DNA of 32,807 bases. It comes from an uncultured Prevotellaceae bacterium. GTDB lineage: Bacteria > Bacteroidota > Bacteroidia > Bacteroidales > Bacteroidaceae. The stretch is taken from the NCBI GenBank assembly GCA_947166655.1, contig CAMVFC010000029.1, positions 1 through 32,807 on the forward strand, given 5' to 3'. Position numbers and translations under genes: made by a program. Position 1 is the first letter of the stretch; each line of letters begins with the position of its first letter. Of the stretch, positions 26,431 through 32,807 are shown piece by piece. A model generated the notes under the pieces. It did not search any database. It was given only the letters and a program-made list of their open reading frames with translations, and was not told the DNA's origin.

Positions 26431-27554
26431 CGGACAATACCCTTCTCCAGGTACTCTGCCAAATTCGTACGCACCTTGGCGGCAGCGCCTTCCGACGCCA
26501 CCTGTGCCATGTCATGCTCCACCATCAGTTGCACCAGTTGTTCAAAACTGGTCTTGCCCGGATCCCAGCCCAACTTGGCTTTCGCCTTGGTAGGATCGCC
26601 CCAAAGGTTAACAACATCAGTGGGACGGTAGAAGTCGGGAGAAACCGCGATAACGACATCACCGACCGAAAGCTGAGCATTGAGAGCAGAGACTTGAGGA
26701 TCGATGCTCTTGACGATTCCTTTCTCCTCCAAGCCTTCTCCACGGAACTCCAGCTCAATACCTATATGTTTAAAGGCATAATAAGCGAACTCGCGCACAC
26801 TGTGCTGCACACCCGTGGCGATGACATAGTCTTCTGGTTTATTTTGCTGGAGAATAAGCCACATGCACTCCACGTAATCCTTGGCATACCCCCAGTCACG
26901 CAGTGAAGAGAGGTTGCCCAGATACAAGCAGTCCTGCAGACCTTGTGCAATGCGTGCAGCAGCGAGGGTAATCTTACGGGTGACGAAGGTCTCACCCCGG
27001 CGTTCTGATTCGTGATTGAACAGGATGCCAGAACAGCAAAACATGTCGTATGCTTCACGGTATTCCTTGACAATCCAAAAGCCGTAAAGCTTAGCCACAG
27101 CATAGGGGCTATAAGGATGGAACGGCGTATTCTCATTCTGCGGTACTTCCTCCACCTTGCCATAAAGCTCTGACGTCGAGGCCTGGTAGATGCGGCAGGT
27201 CTTTTCTAATCCGCAGGCACGCACAGCCTCCAACACGCGAAGGACGCCCGTAGCGTCAACGTCTGCGGTGAATTCAGGAGAGTCAAACGAGACCTGAACA
27301 TGACTTTGTGCTGCCAGGTTATAGACTTCATCCGGACGGACCTTGCTCACAATCTTCACGATTGACATGGAGTCGCCCAGGTCACCATAATGAAGATGGA
27401 AATGAGGCTGGCCTTCAAGGTGGGCAATGCGCTGACGGAAGTCAACACTGGAGCGGCGAATGATGCCATGAACATCGTAGCCTTTTTCAAGCAAAAGTTC
27501 GCTCAAATAAGAACCATCTTGTCCTGTGACGCCAGTTATAAGTGCTGTTTTCAT
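26427..27554 (-). CDS. gmd: GDP-mannose 4,6-dehydratase
   Basis: Converts GDP-D-mannose to GDP-4-keto-6-deoxymannose, first step to GDP-fucose. The 375-aa extended SDR begins with [20 protein letters not shown], contains [14 protein letters not shown], the catalytic STSELYG and Y-x3-K ([10 protein letters not shown]), and [17 protein letters not shown], here cited as [16 protein letters not shown], all family hallmarks. It is first in the operon with the fusion protein and fcl, and has a full consensus promoter at 27611-27642. Confidence 0.98.
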   Translation of the reverse strand: MKTALITGVTGQDGSYLSELLLEKGYDVHGIIRRSSVDFRQRIAHLEGQPHFHLHYGDLGDSMSIVKIVSKVRPDEVYNLAAQSHVQVSFDSPEFTADVDATGVLRVLEAVRACGLEKTCRIYQASTSELYGKVEEVPQNENTPFHPYSPYAVAKLYGFWIVKEYREAYDMFCCSGILFNHESERRGETFVTRKITLAAARIAQGLQDCLYLGNLSSLRDWGYAKDYVECMWLILQQNKPEDYVIATGVQHSVREFAYYAFKHIGIELEFRGEGLEEKGIVKSIDPQVSALNAQLSVGDVVIAVSPDFYRPTDVVNLWGDPTKAKAKLGWDPGKTSFEQLVQLMVEHDMAQVASEGAAAKVRTNLAEYLEKGIVR

Positions 27555-27610
27555 ATTCTTATTCTATTTATCTTTAAAATACATTCTTTCTTTATCTTAG
27601 AAAACCGCCG

Positions 27611-27642
27611 CAAAGATACAGCATTTTTCCCACTTAGCCAAA
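27611..27642 (-). promoter_or_regulatory. Consensus promoter of the gmd operon
   Basis: On the minus strand: TTTG (27639-27642), 20 bp, TATCTTTG (27611-27618), 56 bp before the gmd ATG. It separates the gmd operon from the genes upstream. Confidence 0.8.
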
Positions 27643-27684
27643 GATTTAAATAGAATTATCAAAGTACCAGTAGTCTTTAAGCAA

Positions 27685-28812
27685 CTAATGAATATGATAG
27701 CCGTGATGGCGACGCCATAAATAGTGCCAGCATTTCCACAGCGGAATCCAGGGAACCTCACACGGGAAGGCACGTAAGAAGCGTAACTGTCGACGTGTCT
27801 TGCGCCATCCTCTACGCAAGGGGCCTTCAGTAGCCGACGCGCCACCCTTGGACCGATACTGTCCGAAGTTCCCTCCTGTAGCAATCTCTTCCAGCAGTAT
27901 TCCGCCACGCCAGCAATCCGACGGGCACAGCCGATGTTCCTCATCCAGCCCAAAGCCACGTTCCAGAATGAACATCACAGCTCCTGCGAAGCCTGCCATG
28001 TTCAGGGAGCGAAGCACCTTCATGGCCTCAACACGTTCCTCTTCTGTGGAATGCATCAAGAGATAATAGTAATCCATCAGCTGACGGAAGCCGACACCTT
28101 CGTCGAAGAAATGATGCCAGATATGGGAAAGCGAGAATACAAGATTGAAAACGAGCGTAGGCACATTGAAGCCCATAGCATCGCACGCACCATCGCCCGC
28201 AAGCCGCTGAGCGGCATGGGTGAATTGATGCTCTGCCTGCTGATGATAGAACCGCTGCATACGTGCATTGGCAAAAGGATTATAGAGCCAAGAAGGTATG
28301 ACGTGGATTTCCGTCTCGGTGTCATCGTAGATTTCCACGTCAAAGTGGTGGTAGACTTCCTCCCCCACTTTCCAACGTTGGCGCAGCAGACGTTCTGTAT
28401 CCGCACGTTTCCCTTCGACCCACAGGTCAATATCTCCTGGCTGACGAAGTAGCGGATCCGGATAAAGCAACGCCACCCCCTGTCCTTTCAGCACACAGGA
28501 GCGAACTCCCAAGCTGGTAAAAAGTTCCGTTATGTCACGTGCGCGGCCGTTGAGCCTTTCGTTCTCATGCTCAATGCCCATGCGTGAACCTACCCAGTCG
28601 ATAAGCCATTGTGGACGACGCTCTTGTAGAGGATGGAGAGACAAAGTGCGCTCTACAGCGGGGTAAAGCACACCTACCAATGCCTGCTTGACTGCCAGAC
28701 GATAAAGTATAGGCCACTGGCGGGCAGAGGGGGGGCATTCGAAGTCTTCACGCCGATGCAGCGCAATTTGTATCAGTTCAAAGAAAAGTTTTCCAATTGG
28801 GGCTTCTGTCAT
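27685..28812 (-). CDS. Nucleotidyltransferase family protein (NTP_transf_5-like)
   Basis: A 375-aa protein resembling the nucleotidyltransferase family found in polysaccharide loci of Bacteroidetes and other bacteria. The diagnostic part is VLKGQGVALLYPDPLLRQPG followed directly by DIDLWV, where the Asp-x-Asp pair is the expected metal site. A second acidic stretch (VEIYDDTETEIHV) could complete it. The C-terminal half is helical with Trp/His-rich segments, and the last ~50 residues are very basic. It lies 39 bp after the PAP2 gene, apparently in one operon with it and the outer-membrane protein. Its substrate is unknown. Confidence 0.75.
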   Translation of the reverse strand: MTEAPIGKLFFELIQIALHRREDFECPPSARQWPILYRLAVKQALVGVLYPAVERTLSLHPLQERRPQWLIDWVGSRMGIEHENERLNGRARDITELFTSLGVRSCVLKGQGVALLYPDPLLRQPGDIDLWVEGKRADTERLLRQRWKVGEEVYHHFDVEIYDDTETEIHVIPSWLYNPFANARMQRFYHQQAEHQFTHAAQRLAGDGACDAMGFNVPTLVFNLVFSLSHIWHHFFDEGVGFRQLMDYYYLLMHSTEEERVEAMKVLRSLNMAGFAGAVMFILERGFGLDEEHRLCPSDCWRGGILLEEIATGGNFGQYRSKGGASATEGPLRRGWRKTRRQLRFLRAFPCEVPWIPLWKCWHYLWRRHHGYHIH

Positions 28813-28851
28813 GTCTTTATGTGAATAATGTATAAGGCACCGCGTCCCGTT

Positions 28852-29433
28852 TTACAGACGTATGGCCAGATCGACGCGATTCCCGGTGAATCCCAGCTGC
28901 ACACGATCGTTCTTGATGATGCGATCGCTCACCCACCACGTGACGGCAGTAGCACAGACACCGATGCCGGCACCTGCCGCTACATCGTACCAATGATGGC
29001 GGTCGCGAACGACACGGTCCACAGCCACGGCAGTAGCCAGGGTGTAGGCTGAGACAGAAATCCAGGGTGACACGTGGTGAAACTCATAGTGCAGCGCCGT
29101 GGCTCCGGCAAAGGCAATAAGAGCATGTCCGGAAGGGAAGGACTTACGGTCTGAATGATCCGGGCGCCATTCATGAATGCTATGCTTCAACACGTAACCG
29201 GCGCCCGCCGTTACTACCCATGAGGCCGCAGTTGTCAACGCCAGCTTAGGCCAGTCATCACGGCTCGAGACGCCACACGCCTTCAAGGCGAATACAGAGG
29301 CATAGGGGATATACTCCAGCACATCGTCCAAGGCATCGGAACGGTGTTCCTGGGCTTGTCCCATGGTCGGGATAAGGCATAGGGCAACAAGCAAGAGAAC
29401 CCTCAGCGGATGGTGGTATCTTAACGTTTCCAT
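28852..29433 (-). CDS. PAP2 superfamily phosphatase
   Basis: A 193-aa membrane-associated acid phosphatase of the PAP2 family, which dephosphorylates lipid phosphates or pyrophosphates such as undecaprenyl pyrophosphate or phosphatidate, on the periplasmic side. All three motifs are present: K83-x6-R90-P91 (KHSIHEWRP), SFPSGHA (98-104, catalytic H103) and R140-x5-H146-x3-D150. An N-terminal hydrophobic signal or anchor (LRVLLLVALCLIPTMGQAQ) precedes it. Its ATG lies inside the end of the outer-membrane protein gene (13-bp overlap), indicating coupling. Next to a glycan-initiating transferase, lipid carrier recycling is a reasonable guess; lipid phosphatase action is an alternative. Confidence 0.92.
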   Translation of the reverse strand: METLRYHHPLRVLLLVALCLIPTMGQAQEHRSDALDDVLEYIPYASVFALKACGVSSRDDWPKLALTTAASWVVTAGAGYVLKHSIHEWRPDHSDRKSFPSGHALIAFAGATALHYEFHHVSPWISVSAYTLATAVAVDRVVRDRHHWYDVAAGAGIGVCATAVTWWVSDRIIKNDRVQLGFTGNRVDLAIRL

Positions 29434-30719
29434 GTGCGTTCACCTATATCAAAAACTGCACCAACGTTAAACGTGAAGAAGCCATTACTGCCCTCACCGA
29501 CTTTCATGCCTGTCATTCCGGCACTGCCTTCACTGGTGGTCACCTGGTAGCCAACGTTTCCAAAAAGGCTCCAACGGTCATCAAGCCGATAGGACTGTTC
29601 CACGCCCGCACCAAGTACGGGTGAGTAGGAATCGATCTTGAAGTGATGGAGCAGCCCGGCACGACCATAAACCGACGTATGCCAAAGTTTGTTCTCCTGA
29701 TAGCCTTGGATGATGTTGGTAAGATTAAACAAAGCATCGAGCCCAAGAACCACAAAGCCATGACCTTCATAGTTTTGTGAAGGATCATCAACAGGGGGCA
29801 CCCATTCCAGTTTCGAGTTCTTGATGAGTCCATTCTCCCATTGTACAAGACCACGCAACGCTATCTCCGGAGTGAACCATTTGCCCAGACCTACGGTAAG
29901 GCCATGCGTACGTCCCTTGGTAAGCGCATGGCTGAAAAAATTACATCCATAGGGGTTCATCAGTGTCATGTCGAGCGATGCCTGAGCAAACCAGTTGTTC
30001 CAAAAACCGCGTGTCTCCACTGCGCGCTCTGATGTTTGGCCTCGAGTGATATCATATTGTGCACCGATGCCCAATGAGAAGTAGCCATTGCTACCCGAGC
30101 CTGTGCCCGTGGCTTTGGTATTCTCCGAACCGACAAAGCCACTGCCGCTCATCACATAAGCAACATCGGCATAAACACTCCAGCGGGGCGTGAGACGGTA
30201 AGTATTCAGCACACCTACACCCACAGCCAAAGCGCCCTTACTGACACCGAAATTGTAGTTAACGCCAACACGCGGATAGACGCTGAGATTCCACGTCCGG
30301 TCTGCACGGTACGGGAGGAAAAGGGCATGAAGATTCAATAGCACATCGCCATAGGCTGCGATATAGCCCCCCCGATTGCGGTTGACTCCGGGATGATAGA
30401 AGGGTGCCAGCCAATTAGCATGACCGTTCTTCAAAAGCGGCAAGGCGTTCTCCCAGTTGAATTTACCACGCACACCTATCAACGGTGCGAACCACTTACC
30501 GACAGCCACATCCAGTCCAAACGATTTACCATTAGGAAAGACATTACTGAACGAATACCCGTAAGGGTTCTGGAGTGACATGTCCAAATCGGCCTGCACA
30601 AAACAATCGCTCCAGAATGTGTTGGTCAGGACAGTCCCAGGCTCTTCTCCACTCTGGAAATCTTGAGCCGATACGTGCGATGCCACGAGGCATAGTACTA
30701 TGAAAAAGAGCTTCTTCAC
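29421..30719 (-). CDS. Outer-membrane protein with two homologous halves
   Basis: About 432 aa with a signal peptide (KKLFFIVLCLVASHVSAQ). The mature protein contains two similar halves. The first has FVQADLDMSLQNPYGYSF, VAVGKWFAPLIGVRGKFNWEN and ends near YFSLGIGAQYDI; the second has FAQASLDMTLMNPYGCNF, VGLGKWFTPEIALRGLVQWEN and FFTFNVGAVFDIG. Alternating aromatic/polar strands, Gly-rich turns and aromatic termini suggest beta-barrels like OmpA/OmpW-type proteins, one per half or one larger barrel. No ATG fits; GTG at 30719 gives a clean signal peptide and was chosen over a TTG at 30770. Upstream is a minisatellite; the stop overlaps the PAP2 start. Function unknown. Confidence 0.8.
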   Translation of the reverse strand: MKKLFFIVLCLVASHVSAQDFQSGEEPGTVLTNTFWSDCFVQADLDMSLQNPYGYSFSNVFPNGKSFGLDVAVGKWFAPLIGVRGKFNWENALPLLKNGHANWLAPFYHPGVNRNRGGYIAAYGDVLLNLHALFLPYRADRTWNLSVYPRVGVNYNFGVSKGALAVGVGVLNTYRLTPRWSVYADVAYVMSGSGFVGSENTKATGTGSGSNGYFSLGIGAQYDITRGQTSERAVETRGFWNNWFAQASLDMTLMNPYGCNFFSHALTKGRTHGLTVGLGKWFTPEIALRGLVQWENGLIKNSKLEWVPPVDDPSQNYEGHGFVVLGLDALFNLTNIIQGYQENKLWHTSVYGRAGLLHHFKIDSYSPVLGAGVEQSYRLDDRWSLFGNVGYQVTTSEGSAGMTGMKVGEGSNGFFTFNVGAVFDIGERTWKR

Positions 30720-30790
30720 TTTTTTCTTGATTATAGAGAATCTTCCCGCTCGCCTTTGCCACGACTTCAAGCGTCAGCGACTCTGAATAC

Positions 30791-30956
30791 TTTTCAATTC
30801 TTCAATCTTTCAACCTTTTCAATCTTTCAATTCTTCAACCTTTCAATCTTTCAACCTTTTCAATCTTTCAATTCTTCAGCCTTTCAATCTTTCAATTCTT
30901 CAATTTTTCAATTTTTCAACTTTTCAATTTTTCAACTTTTCAATTTCAATACGCAT
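30791..30956. repeat. TTCAATCTTTCAACC minisatellite
   Basis: A degenerate array of 8-10-bp units of the form TTTCAAYY. Inside it a 41-bp block at 30801-30841 is repeated at 30842-30882 with one base change (CAACC to CAGCC). The tract lies between the sugar transferase stop and the outer-membrane protein start, so it may form part of that gene's 5' leader or a slippage-prone spacer. Short frames across it are not genes. Confidence 0.85.
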
Positions 30957-32328
30957 GTGAGTCGTGCACAAAAATCGTCTTAATCGTCATCCAAATGATG
31001 CGGATATCGAGCCAGATGCTCCAATGCTGAATGTACCAGATGTCGCGCTCCACACGCCCTTCCATCTGCCACAGTTCCTTGGTCTCGCCGCGGAAACCTG
31101 TCACCTGTGCCCACCCCGTAACACCAGGTTTCACGAAGTGACGCACCATATACTTCTCGATGAGCTGGGAGTACTGTTCGGTGTGGGCCAGCATGTGTGG
31201 GCGGGGTCCTACGATGCTCATGTCGCCACGCAACACATTCCAGAACTGAGGCAGCTCGTCGATATTCGCCTTACGCATGAAGTTACCGAAGGGGAACTTG
31301 CGGGGGTCGTCCTCCGTGGCCTGCGCAGTATCGGCCTCTTTATTGACATGCATGGAGCGGAACTTATAGCAGTAGAAGCTACGGCCATCCAAGCCTGTGC
31401 GCAACTGTTTGAAGAAGATAGGACCGGGGCTCTGCCTCTTAATGATGATGGCAACAATCGGGAACAGCAGTCCAGCCGCCAAGAGGAATAATGACGACAT
31501 GACAATGTCGAACACACGCTTGATAATCTGGTTCGTGCCATCCTCAAGAGGCGATGTGTAAGTTGTAAAAAGCTCGAAGTTGTCAAGGATGACAGGTTGC
31601 AGCTTCAGCGTCTCTTCAGGCCACGGCACGTAGTAGAACTTGACCAGGCGGTTGTCACACAACCGTGCCGTACGCTGGATAAGCGACATTTCCGAACGTG
31701 ACACGCACAGATAGAGCTCATCACCCAGCTGCAACTGGTCGGGCGTATCCAGCAGGCGAACGAAATCATCGACATCACCTGCTTGCGGCATATTTTCAAG
31801 ACGACCATAATAAGCTTGCATCTTATAGCCCATCGTCAAGTCACTCGCCAGACGTTCGTAGAGTTTCCGAAGCTGAATGTGAGATCCGACCATCGTAACC
31901 GTTCGTGTGTTACGTCCGAAGAAGCGCAGACTCTTGAGGATGAGTCGCTCGGCAATACGTAGGAGGTAAAAGGAAATGAGCAGAATGACACCCATGACCA
32001 GCAGCACATTGCCGATACGTGAGCCATACTGCAAGGCGCGCAAGATGACATACGATAACAGCGTCTGTGTCAGGATCAGCATGGTCGTACGACGAATGAT
32101 ATGATCTGCACCCACCCAACGCATGTGAACCACTGTGGAGAATTGCGTCTCACTCAGGGCCATGGCCACATTACACACCAAGATGAACACCCGCTTGGCT
32201 ACATCGCCTCCATGCACCAGACTGTAATCTGTGTACAAAGCCAATGCCAGCAGGATATTGAGAACTATAAAATCCCCTACAACAAATCCCCACTTGATAA
32301 GTGTATTGGTTCGAGTATTATTCGTCAT
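30946..32328 (-). CDS. Polyprenyl-phosphate sugar-1-phosphate transferase (initiating glycosyltransferase)
   Basis: Transfers a sugar-1-phosphate to undecaprenyl phosphate to start capsule, exopolysaccharide or O-antigen repeat synthesis at the inner membrane. The 460-aa protein has four N-terminal membrane helices (about 10-125), a central nucleotide-binding-like domain (VTMVGSHIQLRKL), a fifth hydrophobic segment (VMSSLFLLAAGLLFPIVAII) and the bacterial sugar transferase domain: KRQSPGPIFFKQLRTGLDG, YKFRSM, DELPQFWNVLRGDMSIVGPR and KPGVTGWAQVTGFRGET. This is the WcaJ/WbaP/PssY type; the sugar is uncertain. I used ATG 32328; a TTG further upstream would add seven residues. Confidence 0.93.
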   Translation of the reverse strand: MTNNTRTNTLIKWGFVVGDFIVLNILLALALYTDYSLVHGGDVAKRVFILVCNVAMALSETQFSTVVHMRWVGADHIIRRTTMLILTQTLLSYVILRALQYGSRIGNVLLVMGVILLISFYLLRIAERLILKSLRFFGRNTRTVTMVGSHIQLRKLYERLASDLTMGYKMQAYYGRLENMPQAGDVDDFVRLLDTPDQLQLGDELYLCVSRSEMSLIQRTARLCDNRLVKFYYVPWPEETLKLQPVILDNFELFTTYTSPLEDGTNQIIKRVFDIVMSSLFLLAAGLLFPIVAIIIKRQSPGPIFFKQLRTGLDGRSFYCYKFRSMHVNKEADTAQATEDDPRKFPFGNFMRKANIDELPQFWNVLRGDMSIVGPRPHMLAHTEQYSQLIEKYMVRHFVKPGVTGWAQVTGFRGETKELWQMEGRVERDIWYIQHWSIWLDIRIIWMTIKTIFVHDSHAY

Positions 32329-32412
32329 ATCTTCTTCAAAATCTATCAATTGAACATAGCTGATTGTCTAGTTAAGACTATTCATTGAAGCACTTTTCAT
32401 TAACTTCAACTG

Positions 32413-32444
32413 CAAAGGTAACCCTTTTCTTCCGAATCGCCAAA
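32413..32444 (-). promoter_or_regulatory. Consensus promoter of the sugar transferase gene
   Basis: On the minus strand: TTTG (32441-32444), 20 bp, TACCTTTG (32413-32420), 84 bp before the ATG at 32328. Confidence 0.8.
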
Positions 32445-32765
32445 TTATATAGCAAAGTTTTTTAACATCCATCATTTCCAGCCGTCTTTAACTCTGATTG
32501 GGTCAATACAAGGGCTTTCAATGTTTGTCTTCATGAATTATTGCTGTGATTACCGCCTCTATTCTGGCATCTTTTACCTTTTCACTCAGATTCCCGGGCA
32601 AGCTCGCCTACCCGTAGCCATACACAATGCCCGCACTGTTCCTTCGTTCAAAGCACAAAACGGCACAAAGCATAGGCCATTCTCACTACAACTCTAATGA
32701 CGGTTTGGGTTAAACTACACCTTACATCGCTACAGGCATAGAGAATAATTCTGGTTTCACTAAGC
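32445..32765. other. Intergenic region without recognisable genes
   Basis: No frame here shows a family signature or signal peptide, and no hairpin terminator or RNA gene was recognised. It separates the sugar transferase promoter from the repeat at the right edge. Confidence 0.5.
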
Positions 32766-32807
32766 TATCAGTGTCGTATCACCGGTGATACGAAGCTGTA
32801 TCACTAA
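32766..32807. repeat. GGTGATA-type repeat at window edge
   Basis: TATCA occurs at 32766, 32777 and 32799, spaced 11 and 22 bp. The central TATCACCGGTGATA (32777-32790) is a perfect 14-bp palindrome. Motif and 22-bp step resemble the array at 8213-8388 read on the opposite strand. The array, if there is one, is cut by the end of the window. Confidence 0.55.

Noticed and set aside
30756..30983. Phe/Ser/Asn-rich frame in the minisatellite
   Set aside because: Pure translation of the TTCAATC repeats; no independent coding evidence.

Overview
The window looks like a chromosomal segment of a Bacteroidales bacterium, most likely a Prevotella-type genome. The reasons are: a serine palmitoyltransferase with the typical Bacteroidetes sequence; at least eleven copies of the Bacteroidetes promoter signature (-7 box TAnnTTTG, several with a TTTG box 19-20 bp upstream); A-rich leaders with weak Shine-Dalgarno signals; and a gmd/fcl plus polyprenyl glycosylphosphotransferase surface-sugar region. 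This assignment comes from sequence features and remembered family sequences, not from a database search.

Layout. 1-8150 is housekeeping DNA: an ABC-F ATPase with a degenerate second nucleotide site, carB, and divergent mutS2 carrying two in-frame repeat-derived insertions. 8150-12500 is an accessory region. It holds a 22-bp tandem array, a broken excisionase-type HTH gene, six 16-bp palindromes spaced exactly 42 bp apart, a structured-RNA candidate with a terminator-like hairpin, an AT-richer gene for a tail-anchored protein of unknown function, and an xre/DUF1016 nuclease operon. It is followed by two nearly identical tRNA-Lys(CUU) genes at 12790-12988.

13065-18395 carries serine palmitoyltransferase divergent from a lipid (diacylglycerol/sphingoid) kinase. 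The kinase starts a tightly packed run of YgiQ radical SAM protein, a small secreted helical protein and free methionine-R-sulfoxide reductase. 18431-21593 (minus strand) has map, a sodium:solute symporter and an acidic-tailed unknown protein. 21795-24136 has a divergent tryptophanase-like beta-eliminating lyase and an iron-sulfur flavoprotein-like reductase, closed by a perfect 20-bp terminator hairpin.

24224-32328 (minus strand) is a surface-polysaccharide region. The GDP-fucose pathway (gmd, fcl) is interrupted by an unusual nucleotidyltransferase-GHMP kinase fusion. Upstream lie a nucleotidyltransferase-family protein, a PAP2 phosphatase, an outer-membrane protein built from two homologous halves, a pyrimidine-rich minisatellite, and the polyprenyl-phosphate sugar transferase that would start glycan assembly. 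The last 480 bases hold a promoter and the start of another GGTGATA-type repeat.

Most interesting non-coding signals: the exact 42-bp-period palindrome array, the 22-bp array with a related motif at the right edge, the structured leader before the tail-anchored gene, and repeat DNA absorbed in frame into mutS2.
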